64,000 nt of DNA from Flagellimonas pelagia. Its GTDB lineage: Bacteria; Bacteroidota; Bacteroidia; Flavobacteriales; Flavobacteriaceae. A model generated the notes under the pieces. The model worked only from the letters and a program-made list of their open reading frames with translations, was not told the origin of the DNA and did no database searches. Made by a program: the position numbers and the translations under genes. Location of the stretch: positions 124,001 to 188,000 of the forward strand of contig NZ_QXFI01000026.1 of the NCBI RefSeq assembly GCF_003584135.1. Reading direction: 5' to 3'. Positions 33,263 to 42,269 of the stretch are shown piece after piece (the stretch's first letter is position 1; every line of letters begins with the position of its first letter).

Positions 33263-34222
33263 TCAAAGGGACTCGAAAAAATCCAAGGCCCGTTTCTCGG
33301 TATAGGTGATGTTCTTTTTACCCCAAAAACCCACATGCCCCCCATAATTTGGGGTTTCCAGATATAGGTTGTGATTTCGGTCTACTTCTTCAAAAGGATA
33401 ACATTCCGGACCCAGGAAAGAATCATCCTTGGCGTTGATGATCAAGCTTGGAACAGCGATGTTAGGTAAAAATTGAAGCGAACTACATTGCATATAATAA
33501 TCCAGGGCATCCTTAAAATGATGGGCCCGACTGGTGTAGATATCATCAAAATCCTTTAGGGTCTTAATCTTTTTGATGTCGGCATTGGTAATGCGCTCCG
33601 GGAACAATTGTTGCTTTTGCCTAAGCTTGTCCAACAGATTTTTTTTGAAACGTTGGGCATACAATACATTTTTAGGACTGAGCAATTGTGTACAGGAATT
33701 GTGCAGGCTACAGGGCACGGAAACCGCCACGGCACCCTTCATTTCCTTTGGAATCTGGTTGCCTTCACCCAAATATTTCAACAAAAGGTTACCGCCCAAA
33801 CTGAAGCCTTTTAAATAAATCTCACTGTAGTTTCTGGTGTTGAGAATGTGGTCGATGACTTCTATCAGATCTTCCGTGGCCCCACTGTGATAGGAGCGGT
33901 ACAAACGGTTTGTTTCCCCGCTACACCCTCTATAATTCACAGCACAGGCATCGTAACCATTTTCATTGAGGATTTTGGCGCTGCCGGTAATGTAGGGTCG
34001 TTGTCCGTCACCTTCCAATCCGTGTAGCAGGATGACCAGTTTTTGGGTCGATTGCGTGGCTTCGCTCCAGTCCAGATCCAAAAAATCCCCATCGGAAAGG
34101 ATCAATCGCTCCCTTTTTTGCACCACTCCGTTCACGGATCGGATGATTCCCGAATAAATGGTGGCCAAATGACCATTTCGGAAAAATAAGGGTGGTTTAT
34201 AATTGGAGGCGATTTGTGGCAT
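33263..34222 (-). CDS. Alpha/beta hydrolase, YheT-like
   Basis: A 319-residue hydrolase of the YheT/COG0429 family. It carries the family start (PPLFFRNGHLATIYSG), an oxyanion HGLEGDGQRPY block, nucleophile Ser in the GFSLGGN motif (around 146), an acid in IINAKDDSFLGP, and the late His in YGGHVGFWG. The family is intracellular and may act on lipid-like esters; the substrate is unknown. It is 8 nt downstream of the nitronate monooxygenase gene and probably co-transcribed. Confidence 0.9.
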   Translation of the reverse strand: MPQIASNYKPPLFFRNGHLATIYSGIIRSVNGVVQKRERLILSDGDFLDLDWSEATQSTQKLVILLHGLEGDGQRPYITGSAKILNENGYDACAVNYRGCSGETNRLYRSYHSGATEDLIEVIDHILNTRNYSEIYLKGFSLGGNLLLKYLGEGNQIPKEMKGAVAVSVPCSLHNSCTQLLSPKNVLYAQRFKKNLLDKLRQKQQLFPERITNADIKKIKTLKDFDDIYTSRAHHFKDALDYYMQCSSLQFLPNIAVPSLIINAKDDSFLGPECYPFEEVDRNHNLYLETPNYGGHVGFWGKKNITYTEKRALDFFESL

Positions 34223-34230
34223 GGGGCTGT

Positions 34231-35208
34231 TTAATCTTTGGCGTAGGTTTCAAGGAGTTTGGCCTGTTCTTCTATGGCCGATTTAAACTCGCTCTTCAAT
34301 TTTTCTACGAGTTTGGAAACAGGAAGCACATCATCTATGGCTGTGGCCCCTTGTCCTGCGGACCAAATGGTTTTCCAAGCTTTGGCCTCGGTGTTGAGTT
34401 CTTTCCCAAAATCAATTTTGGTATCTTTCTTTAAATCCTCTTCGGTAATGCCCGCAGCTTTAAGGCTGGCAGCCAAAAAATTGGCATGTACCCCAGAAAT
34501 GGCAGCCGTATAGACAATGTCACTGGCCCCGGCATCCATGATCATTTTTCGATATTCCTCCGTAGCCTGACTTTCTTCGGTATTGATAAAACGGGTACCC
34601 ATATAGGCCAGATCAGCACCCATTTGCATGGCAGAGGCAATGTCCCGTCCCGTGCTGATGCATCCCGAAAGCAAAATGGTCTTATGGAAGAATTTTTTCA
34701 CTTCGGTGATCAAGCTCATGGGATTGATGGTCCCGCCGTGCCCACCGGCACCAGCCGATACGAGGATCAGACCATCCACTCCAGCTTCGGCCGCTTTTTC
34801 GGCATGTCTTTTTTTGATGATATCATGGAAAACCAAACCGCCATAACTGTGAATGGCATCGACCACCATGCTTACGGCACCCAAGGAGGTAATGACCAAG
34901 GGGACTTTATGCTTCATACAGAGTCTTACATCGGCCTCTAAGCGTGGATTGGTAGGATGCACCACCAAGTTCACCCCAAAGGGAGCCGCTTTTTTGCCCG
35001 TTTCCTCCTCAAATTTTCGGAGTTCCGATTTGATTTCTACCAACCATTCCTCAAAACCTTCGCTGGTACGTTGGTTCAGTGCCGGAAAGGTGCCGACGAT
35101 ACCGTTCTTGCAGCATTCGATGACCAATTTAGGCCCAGAGATCAAAAACATGGGGGCGGCAACAACGGGTAAGGAAAGGTTTTGGATGAATTCGGCTTTT
35201 TGGCTCAT
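34231..35208 (-). CDS. Nitronate monooxygenase (NMO, FMN TIM barrel)
   Basis: A 325-residue FMN enzyme of the 2-nitropropane dioxygenase family. Typical blocks: VVAAPMFLISGPKLV at the start, NQRTSEGFEEWL, VDGLILVSAGAGGHGGT and the phosphate-binding GCISTGRDIASAMQMGADLAYMGT-type region. It detoxifies alkyl nitronates such as propionate-3-nitronate; some members act as enoyl reductases. It is the first of a two-gene unit with the YheT-like hydrolase. Confidence 0.9.
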   Translation of the reverse strand: MSQKAEFIQNLSLPVVAAPMFLISGPKLVIECCKNGIVGTFPALNQRTSEGFEEWLVEIKSELRKFEEETGKKAAPFGVNLVVHPTNPRLEADVRLCMKHKVPLVITSLGAVSMVVDAIHSYGGLVFHDIIKKRHAEKAAEAGVDGLILVSAGAGGHGGTINPMSLITEVKKFFHKTILLSGCISTGRDIASAMQMGADLAYMGTRFINTEESQATEEYRKMIMDAGASDIVYTAAISGVHANFLAASLKAAGITEEDLKKDTKIDFGKELNTEAKAWKTIWSAGQGATAIDDVLPVSKLVEKLKSEFKSAIEEQAKLLETYAKD

Positions 35209-35323
35209 GGTGTGATGTTAAACTATGTTTAAAAATAGGAACTATTCTGCTACTCAATGGAAACAGTATTCAAAACTATGGTATTTTTACAATTATTATG
35301 CATGCATAACAAAATAACCTGCT

Positions 35324-35797
35324 ATGTTTTTTAAAGAGTTCGAGATTCGTTGGAGCGATTTGGATGCCAATCGCCACATGGCCAATTCGGCCTACATCAA
35401 TTTTATGAGCCATACCCGGATGGCGTATTTGGGTCAGTTGGGCTTCAACCAGGTGAGCATGGCCATCCACAATATCGGCCCCGTGGTTTTCTATGAACAT
35501 GTCTATTATTTTAAGGAGGCCTTCCCTGGTAGACCAGTGAAAGTTTCCTTGGAATTTGTTGGGATGAGTGAGGATGGGATGTTCTTTGAGTTCCGGCACA
35601 ACTTTTACGATATTAAGGGTAAAAATTTTGCCCGTTGTGAGATGATGGGTGCTTGGATTGATTTGAAGGAGAGAAAGTTGATAGGTCTTCCCGTAGAATT
35701 TTTGGAAGCGTTCCAAGCTATGGAACAATCCAAGGATTTTAAGGTTTTGACCAAGGAGGACACCCGGAAGTTTGTTCAGGTTCCCAAAGACCTGTAA
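35324..35797 (+). CDS. Acyl-CoA thioesterase (hot-dog fold)
   Basis: A 157-residue single hot-dog domain protein of the 4-hydroxybenzoyl-CoA thioesterase/YbgC type. The signature WSDLDANRHMANSAYINFM at about 8-26 includes the catalytic-site Asp, and a central helix follows. It hydrolyses acyl-CoA thioesters in the cytosol; the chain preference is unknown. Single-gene unit, convergent with the EamA transporter, with only 25 nt between them. Confidence 0.9.
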   Translation: MFFKEFEIRWSDLDANRHMANSAYINFMSHTRMAYLGQLGFNQVSMAIHNIGPVVFYEHVYYFKEAFPGRPVKVSLEFVGMSEDGMFFEFRHNFYDIKGKNFARCEMMGAWIDLKERKLIGLPVEFLEAFQAMEQSKDFKVLTKEDTRKFVQVPKDL

Positions 35798-35822
35798 CAA
35801 ATCCAAAAGACCTTTTTTATAG

Positions 35823-36719
35823 CTACCCTATGTTGGGTTTAGGCTTTTTACTGGCGAGGTATACCCCGACCAATACAAAGGTCGTAGCCACTATTTTGAT
35901 AAGGGTAAGATGGTCTTTGCCTGAAAAAAGGGCAAAAACGATGCCGACCAAAGGTTGCATGTATACAAACGCCCCTACGGTCGAGGCCTTGAGTTGGGTC
36001 AGTGCAAATACGTTGAACAAATACGTCAGGAACGTGGTTCCGATGACAACGAACGCAATGGATCCATAGGCCCAGAGCGGCATGGCACCCCAGTCCATCT
36101 CCAGCACATCGGGGAGGGTAATGGGTAGGTTGATGATAATGGCAATGGTGAACAGCCACTTCATCAAAGTAAACGGGTGGTACTTTTCAATCAGTTTTTT
36201 TACCACGATGAGGTACGCGCCGTAAGCGGTAGCATTCACTACGAACAAAAAGTTGCCCAATGGAATGTTGGGGGCATCATGGCGAATTTCGGCCCCAAAA
36301 AGAATAAGTCCAATGGCCCCAACAAACCCCAAGAACACGCCAAGCCCTTTGTTGAGGGTAATCCGTTCGCTCAAAAACAAAGCGGATAAAATCACTACAA
36401 TGATAGGGGTAATGGTGACCAAGACCGCACTGTTGATCGGGGTAGATAGTTGCAGGCCCTTAAAAAAGGAGAGCATGTTCACGACCATACCCAAGATAGC
36501 ACATGCCAGAATTCGGCCCCAGTCCCTTTTCTCTATTTTTTCCTTGGGACCAAAAATGGAGATGAGCCAAAAAAGGATGGCCGCTCCGGTAACCCTGAAC
36601 AATATAAACCCAAAGGGTTGTACATACATGGGCATGACCCCCTTGGCTACGGTATGGTTGATGCCATAGATGGTGGTGGCCCCTATGGCAGCCAGTATGG
36701 CCAAGGTTCTTTTACTCAT
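35823..36719 (-). CDS. EamA/DMT family transporter
   Basis: A 298-residue inner membrane protein with ten predicted transmembrane helices in two EamA repeats (about 5-135 and 150-290). It belongs to the drug/metabolite transporter superfamily, members of which export amino acids, purines or drugs. The substrate is unknown. Its start overlaps the stop of the ArsC-like gene by 4 nt, so the two form a coupled pair. Confidence 0.93.
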   Translation of the reverse strand: MSKRTLAILAAIGATTIYGINHTVAKGVMPMYVQPFGFILFRVTGAAILFWLISIFGPKEKIEKRDWGRILACAILGMVVNMLSFFKGLQLSTPINSAVLVTITPIIVVILSALFLSERITLNKGLGVFLGFVGAIGLILFGAEIRHDAPNIPLGNFLFVVNATAYGAYLIVVKKLIEKYHPFTLMKWLFTIAIIINLPITLPDVLEMDWGAMPLWAYGSIAFVVIGTTFLTYLFNVFALTQLKASTVGAFVYMQPLVGIVFALFSGKDHLTLIKIVATTFVLVGVYLASKKPKPNIG

Positions 36720-37069
36720 GGATGCAGGGCTTCCTTGGCCTCTTGGGCCGTTTTCTTGGAATTGCCCACAAAGATCTGCCCATCCACAAGGATTACCGGC
36801 CTCTTCAAAAAGGTGTAATGCTCCAAAATCAATTCCTTATAGTCTTTTTCGGAAAGTTCTTTTTCATGGAGTCCTTTTTGCCGGAACAACATGGCCCTTT
36901 TGCTGAACAACGATTCATAGCTTCCGGAAAGTGCCTTCATTTCATCAACTTGTGCGGCTGTCATGGGTTCCGATTTTATTTCTTGAAGTTGAACCCCGTC
37001 CAAAGGTTCCAATTCCTTAAGAATGCGTTGACAGGTGGAACAGCTGCCCAAGTGGTAAATTTTTTTCAT
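36716..37069 (-). CDS. ArsC/Spx family protein
   Basis: A 117-residue thioredoxin-fold protein with C10-S-T-C13 near the start (GSCSTCQRILKEL), the ArsC family EIKSEPMTAAQVDE region, and a cis-Pro loop (RPVILVDGQIFVGNS). It could be a glutaredoxin-coupled arsenate reductase or a YffB/Spx-like redox protein. The CxxC and the lack of arsenic transport genes nearby argue against a dedicated arsenic operon. A perfect -7 box (TAATTTTG, 37101-37108 minus) lies upstream. Confidence 0.85.
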   Translation of the reverse strand: MKKIYHLGSCSTCQRILKELEPLDGVQLQEIKSEPMTAAQVDEMKALSGSYESLFSKRAMLFRQKGLHEKELSEKDYKELILEHYTFLKRPVILVDGQIFVGNSKKTAQEAKEALHP

Positions 37070-37100
37070 GATCTAATAGTGATGAATTGCTAAAGGAAGT

Positions 37101-37108
37101 CAAAATTA
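37101..37108 (-). promoter_or_regulatory. -7 box of the ArsC-EamA pair
   Basis: Minus-strand TAATTTTG is a perfect TAnnTTTG, 31 nt before the ArsC-like ATG. Expected transcription start is near 37094. Confidence 0.5.
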
Positions 37109-37120
37109 CGCCAAATCATA

Positions 37121-37813
37121 TTAAGATAGTGCTAATTCAATGGCTTTTCGGGCATGGATCTTGGTGGTGTCAAATGTTGGGAGTGCAGCTTCATTGGCGG
37201 GAGTGAGCAAAGGAAGTTCGGTGCAGCCCAAGATGGCACCTTCCGTTCCTTCTGCCTTCATTTTTTTGATGATGTCCAAACAAACTTGTTTGGATGTGTC
37301 TTTAAAAACCCCTTTCACCAATTCATTATAGATGATGGATTGAAGGGATTCCCTGTCCACGGCATTTGGTATCAACACTTCCAAACCAAAGTCTTCTTCC
37401 AAAATCTTGGTATAAAAATCCTCCTCCATGGTAAACTTGGTCCCCAATAGAGCCACCCTTTTCATGCCTTTTTCTTGAATGGCCTCGCCAGTAGCGTTCG
37501 CGATATGTAAAAAAGGAATGTTTATGGCCTCGGTGATATAATTGCTCACCAGATGGATGGTGTTGGTACAGAGCAAGACCAAGTCCGATCCTGCGGTTTC
37601 CAACTTTTTGGCTTCTGTGGCCATAAGTTGCCCGATCTTGTCCCAATCCCCGGAAAAGGAATAACGCTCAATTTCATCAAAGTCCACAGAGGAGAGCATA
37701 CATTTTGAAGAATGTGAACCTCCTAATTCTTCCCGTGTCATTTCATTAAGGTGTTGGTAATATATTTTGGAAGATTCCCAACTCATTCCCCCGATCATTC
37801 CGATTGTTTTCAT
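37121..37813 (-). CDS. Aspartate/glutamate racemase family protein
   Basis: A 230-residue PLP-independent racemase of the YgeA type. It has both catalytic cysteines: C82 in LLCTNTIH and C197 in ILGCTELPLL. The start MKTIGMIGGMSWESSKIYY is the family signature. It would interconvert L- and D-amino acids, with broad specificity reported for YgeA. Single gene; the gap to the ArsR gene (66 nt) has no recognisable promoter box. Confidence 0.92.
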   Translation of the reverse strand: MKTIGMIGGMSWESSKIYYQHLNEMTREELGGSHSSKCMLSSVDFDEIERYSFSGDWDKIGQLMATEAKKLETAGSDLVLLCTNTIHLVSNYITEAINIPFLHIANATGEAIQEKGMKRVALLGTKFTMEEDFYTKILEEDFGLEVLIPNAVDRESLQSIIYNELVKGVFKDTSKQVCLDIIKKMKAEGTEGAILGCTELPLLTPANEAALPTFDTTKIHARKAIELALS

Positions 37814-37879
37814 GATTTATTTTTTTAAAGGTTGGCCCATGCATCGCGCAGTTTCTCCAAAGGAGATCTATTTAAAAAA

Positions 37880-38182
37880 TTACAATTCGTTTTGTATGGC
37901 TTCGATGTATGCTTTGATTACATCCTCATTTCTTTTGTAATAGGTCCATTTGCCATGTCGGGTCGGGATGACCAGATCGGCATTCTGCATGGAGTTCAAA
38001 TAGGTTGAAATGGTGGATTGGGACAACCCGGTCTTATCTTGGATGTATCCCACACAAACGCCATCGTTAAAATGGTCAATGTCCTGATGGGGCGGAAAAT
38101 TTAATTCAGGGTTTTTCAACCATTTCAAAATATTAACCCTAGTTTTATTGGACAGAACCTTATTGATTTCAATGATATCCAT
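37880..38182 (-). CDS. ArsR family winged-helix regulator
   Basis: A 100-residue DNA-binding protein with the ArsR HTH (KTGLSQSTISTYLNSMQNA at about 53-71) and a wing (RHGKWTYYKRNE). One Cys (GVCVGYI) sits before the recognition helices, not in a metal-site arrangement. It faces a divergent DinB-like gene across 76 nt. A perfect 8-8 palindrome lies in that gap. Self-regulation and regulation of the DinB-like gene are likely (inference). The -7 box ends 4 nt before the ATG, so its message is probably leaderless. Confidence 0.9.
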   Translation of the reverse strand: MDIIEINKVLSNKTRVNILKWLKNPELNFPPHQDIDHFNDGVCVGYIQDKTGLSQSTISTYLNSMQNADLVIPTRHGKWTYYKRNEDVIKAYIEAIQNEL

Positions 38183-38186
38183 AAGG

Positions 38187-38194
38187 CAAATATA
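38187..38194 (-). promoter_or_regulatory. -7 box of the ArsR gene
   Basis: Minus-strand TATATTTG is a perfect TAnnTTTG ending 4 nt before the ArsR ATG. The palindrome at 38207-38228 overlaps the expected -33 region. Confidence 0.6.
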
Positions 38195-38206
38195 ATTAAA
38201 TATTTA

Positions 38207-38228
38207 CATATCTAAAAATATAGATATG
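38207..38228. promoter_or_regulatory. Palindromic operator candidate for the ArsR regulator
   Basis: CATATCTA (38207-38214), six bases, TAGATATG (38221-38228): a perfect inverted repeat of 8 bp per arm. The size and AT-rich composition fit an ArsR dimer site. It lies between the divergent ArsR and DinB-like genes and covers the -33 position of the ArsR promoter. Confidence 0.65.
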
Positions 38229-38258
38229 TTATGGTGACTTAACCTTTTGATTGATGAT

Positions 38259-38726
38259 ATGGAAAAGTTATTTGACATTCTACTAAAGAACAGGAAAATA
38301 CTACATGGCTATTTGCAGAATACCCCAAAGGAGGATTTATTCAGGATTCCTGAAGGGTTCAACAACAATATTTGGTGGAACATCGCCCATGTGGTAGTGA
38401 CCCCGCAGTTATTATTGTACGGGTTGAGCGGTCGTGACTTTACCATAGAGGAGGAATTGATCAACAAATACCGAAAGGGAACTTTCCCTGATGGCGAGCC
38501 TTCCAAAACGGAAATGGAGAAAATAGACGCCTACTTGTTCAGCACGGTCAAACACATTCAACTGGACTACGACCATGGGAGGTTTAAAAACTTTCAGGAA
38601 TACATGACCTCACCGAAAATCGGGTTGAGCAGTCCAGAGGATGCCATTGCGTTCAATGTCTTCCACGAAGGATTGCACCTTGGTGCCATAATGGCTTTAA
38701 AACATGCCTTGGAAAGGGACCGTTAG
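38259..38726 (+). CDS. DinB family protein
   Basis: A 155-residue four-helix-bundle protein of the DinB_2 type. Potential metal ligands: His in WWNIAHVVVTPQ (about 41) and the HEGLHLGAI pair near the end. These proteins resemble bacillithiol or mycothiol transferases, but most are uncharacterised. The ATG at 38259 is used; an upstream TTG adds four residues. It is divergent from the ArsR gene and probably under its control. Its stop overlaps the convergent DUF3298 gene by 4 nt (TTAG). Confidence 0.88.
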   Translation: MEKLFDILLKNRKILHGYLQNTPKEDLFRIPEGFNNNIWWNIAHVVVTPQLLLYGLSGRDFTIEEELINKYRKGTFPDGEPSKTEMEKIDAYLFSTVKHIQLDYDHGRFKNFQEYMTSPKIGLSSPEDAIAFNVFHEGLHLGAIMALKHALERDR

Positions 38727-39466
38727 GATTTTATGGTCTTAAATTTCAAGTACTTGTTGATGTCATCAAAAGCAAGGGTCAATACAATAGGCCCATCGGC
38801 ATAAGATGCCACCTCGTACTGGTTGTACACCATTTGGATTCCGTTTGGGGTATAGCCCACATTTTGGGCCAAATGGAACGCATCGCCTTCGAACATAAAT
38901 CCCGTGGCATTGATATTCTTGTCCTGTGGAATTTTTTCTTGGTCCCGGAATTGGGCTTCAGCAAATTGGGCAAACCCTTCATAATCTTCAAACAGATCGT
39001 AGTTTTCTAACTCTTTTCCTTCCATTTTGTCAAAATTCAAAAAAGTGGTTGAGGCATAGCCGTGGGCACCGCCAGTGAAGGAATAGGAATTCAATTTGAT
39101 GGTCACAATGTTGGTATCCTCATAAACCACTTCCCCATTGATTTGGGCTTCCCAGGCCACTTCCTCCGGAAAATTTTCCTTGAGCTCTTTGTAACTGTCG
39201 GTAAAAGATGCAATGGCCTTATCTACACTGTCAATGGTTTGGTCCTCGCTGAATGATAATAACGAAATGATTTCCTCCCTTAAAGACCTGTTGATGGCCG
39301 TGGCCACGGATGATTCATCCATGGCATTGGGGATGTTGATTTCTATTGTAGGACAATCGGTGCAGTTTTCTCCTGCCAATTGAAGGGTATCGAAGGTAAG
39401 TTTACTTTCAGTTTCACAACCTACAACAAAAGCAAGTATCAAGAATACACCAAGGCATTTTTTCAT
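38723..39466 (-). CDS. DUF3298/DUF4163 lipoprotein (RsiV/PdaC-like)
   Basis: A 247-residue lipoprotein (FVVGC, Cys17). It has a DUF4163-like N-terminal part (about 25-135) and a DUF3298 C-terminal part with the GGAHGYASTTFLNFD motif at about 138-152, then FDDINKYL. RsiV-type proteins of this fold bind lysozyme or sense envelope damage, and PdaC deacetylates peptidoglycan; this one lacks an added catalytic domain. The start at 39466 gives a normal lipoprotein signal. A perfect -7 box lies 21 nt upstream, back to back with metB. Confidence 0.85.
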   Translation of the reverse strand: MKKCLGVFLILAFVVGCETESKLTFDTLQLAGENCTDCPTIEINIPNAMDESSVATAINRSLREEIISLLSFSEDQTIDSVDKAIASFTDSYKELKENFPEEVAWEAQINGEVVYEDTNIVTIKLNSYSFTGGAHGYASTTFLNFDKMEGKELENYDLFEDYEGFAQFAEAQFRDQEKIPQDKNINATGFMFEGDAFHLAQNVGYTPNGIQMVYNQYEVASYADGPIVLTLAFDDINKYLKFKTIKS

Positions 39467-39487
39467 GTTATGGAATTTTAGGGTCAT

Positions 39488-39495
39488 CAAAAATA
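39488..39495 (-). promoter_or_regulatory. -7 box of the DUF3298 gene
   Basis: Minus-strand TATTTTTG is a perfect TAnnTTTG 21 nt before the ATG. It is divergent from the metB promoter. Confidence 0.5.
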
Positions 39496-39503
39496 ACACA
39501 TCG

Positions 39504-39534
39504 TTGAATACGCCGAAAGATAACGATACATTTG
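39504..39534 (+). promoter_or_regulatory. metB promoter (TTG-N20-TACATTTG)
   Basis: TTG at 39504-39506 is followed after 20 nt by the perfect -7 box TACATTTG (39527-39534). This is one of the two most complete Bacteroidetes-type promoters in the window. Transcription should start near 39541, leaving about 12 nt of leader, too short for a SAM riboswitch. Confidence 0.65.
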
Positions 39535-39552
39535 TAGCTAGAATTGACCCGT

Positions 39553-40707
39553 ATGAGCAAAAAAGAGTTAAAATTCAACAGTAAGACCATACACGGTGGA
39601 CAACAGCCAGACAAGGCCTACGGTGCCGTGATGCCTCCGATATATCAAACCTCCACCTATGCCCAATCCACCCCTGGAGGACATTTGGGATACGAATATT
39701 CCAGAAGTGCCAATCCCACCCGGACGGCTTTGGAAAAAGCCTTGGTCAGTATTGAAAATGGGGAATATGGCATGGCCTTCGCAAGTGGATTGGCAGCCAT
39801 TGATGCCGTCATGAAATTATTGGAACCCGGTGATGAGGTCATTTCAACCAGTGACCTTTATGGAGGTAGTTACCGACTTTTTAAGCGGGTCTATGAAAAA
39901 TTTGGCATCACTTTTCGGTTTGTGGACATGGGCCATGTGGACAACATTGCGGTGCAGATCAATGATAAGACCAAATTGGTTTGGGTAGAAACGCCAACTA
40001 ATCCCATGATGAACGTTATCGACATAAAAGCCGTTTCCGAAATCACCAAAAAGCACGGTTTGTTGTTGGCTGTGGACAACACCTTCGCTACGCCGTATCT
40101 GCAAAAACCGCTGGATCTTGGAGCTGATATTGTAATGCATTCCGCCACCAAATATCTGGGCGGGCACAGTGATGTAGTCGTGGGAGCCTTGGTGGTTAGC
40201 GACAAGGAGTTGGCAGATCGATTGTATTTTATCCAGAATGCCAGCGGTGCCGTTTGTGGCCCTATGGATAGTTTTTTAACGCTACGGGGTATCAAAACGC
40301 TCCACGTCCGCATGCAGCGGCATTGCGAAAATGGAGAAGCCGTTGCTCACTTTCTCAAAAACCATCCAAAAATAGAAAAGGTGTATTGGCCAGGTTTTAA
40401 GAGCCATCCCAATCATGAAGTGGCCAAGGCTCAAATGAACGGATTTGGTGGGATGATTTCCTTTGTGCCCAAAGGTGGAAGCTATGACGATGCCATAAAA
40501 ATTGTGGAGAAACTGAAAATATTTACCCTAGCGGAATCGTTAGGGGGTGTGGAAAGTTTGGCGGGCCATCCTGCCAGTATGACCCATGCGAGCATTCCCA
40601 AATCCGAACGTGAAAAAAGTGGTGTAGTGGATGCTTTGATCCGGTTGAGTGTGGGCATTGAGGATAAGGAGGATTTGATGGACGATTTGGAACAGGCGCT
40701 CGCATAA
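39553..40707 (+). CDS. metB: Cystathionine gamma-synthase/lyase (PLP, Cys/Met metabolism)
   Basis: A 384-residue PLP enzyme. Cofactor lysine K200 lies in HSATKYLGGHSD, and SGLAAIDAVMKLL and DNTFATPYLQKPL are conserved blocks. The C-terminal signature GGVESLAGHPASMTHASI is that of the cystathionine gamma-synthase/lyase group. It either makes cystathionine for methionine synthesis or splits cystathionine to cysteine; sequence alone does not decide. The start at 39553 follows the promoter geometry; an upstream TTG would add three residues. Confidence 0.9.
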   Translation: MSKKELKFNSKTIHGGQQPDKAYGAVMPPIYQTSTYAQSTPGGHLGYEYSRSANPTRTALEKALVSIENGEYGMAFASGLAAIDAVMKLLEPGDEVISTSDLYGGSYRLFKRVYEKFGITFRFVDMGHVDNIAVQINDKTKLVWVETPTNPMMNVIDIKAVSEITKKHGLLLAVDNTFATPYLQKPLDLGADIVMHSATKYLGGHSDVVVGALVVSDKELADRLYFIQNASGAVCGPMDSFLTLRGIKTLHVRMQRHCENGEAVAHFLKNHPKIEKVYWPGFKSHPNHEVAKAQMNGFGGMISFVPKGGSYDDAIKIVEKLKIFTLAESLGGVESLAGHPASMTHASIPKSEREKSGVVDALIRLSVGIEDKEDLMDDLEQALA

Positions 40708-40757
40708 ACTTTTTGAAAAATTTATAAAAAATAAATATTCAAATTATGGAAATAATA

Positions 40758-40765
40758 TAATTTTG
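40758..40765 (+). promoter_or_regulatory. -7 box of gdhA
   Basis: TAATTTTG is a perfect TAnnTTTG, 71 nt before the gdhA ATG. The leader (from about 40772) holds a small GC-rich hairpin (CCCC at 40795-40798 with GGGG at 40812-40815) in an otherwise AT-rich stretch. Confidence 0.5.
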
Positions 40766-40788
40766 CCGTCAAATTCATAATTCACTAA

Positions 40789-42180
<1,392 letters not shown>

Positions 42181-42209
42181 TTTAGACCGTCTAGAATGGT
42201 TTTTGGTTA

Positions 42210-42264
42210 GCAGTTGCCGGAAGTTGTGTTTATTTTTACACTTCCGGTAACTGCTTCTTTTTTT
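42210..42264 (+). terminator. gdhA terminator, abutting recO
   Basis: The arms around GCAGTTGCCGGAAGT (from 42210) and ACTTCCGGTAACTGC (to 42254) form a stem of about 15 bp with one G-T pair, followed by T-rich sequence. The recO ATG at 42270 starts only 5 nt later. The loop holds TATTTTTA (42231-42238), one base from a -7 box, which could supply the recO promoter. Confidence 0.85.
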
Positions 42265-42269
42265 AGCCC

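Noticed and set aside
36716-38182. Arsenic resistance operon (ArsC plus ArsR)
   Set aside because: The ArsC-like and ArsR genes are separated by a racemase, have separate promoters, and there is no arsenite transporter. The ArsR protein lacks the metal-site cysteine pattern.
39535-39552. SAM riboswitch before metB
   Set aside because: The promoter leaves about 12 nt of leader, too short for any known riboswitch.
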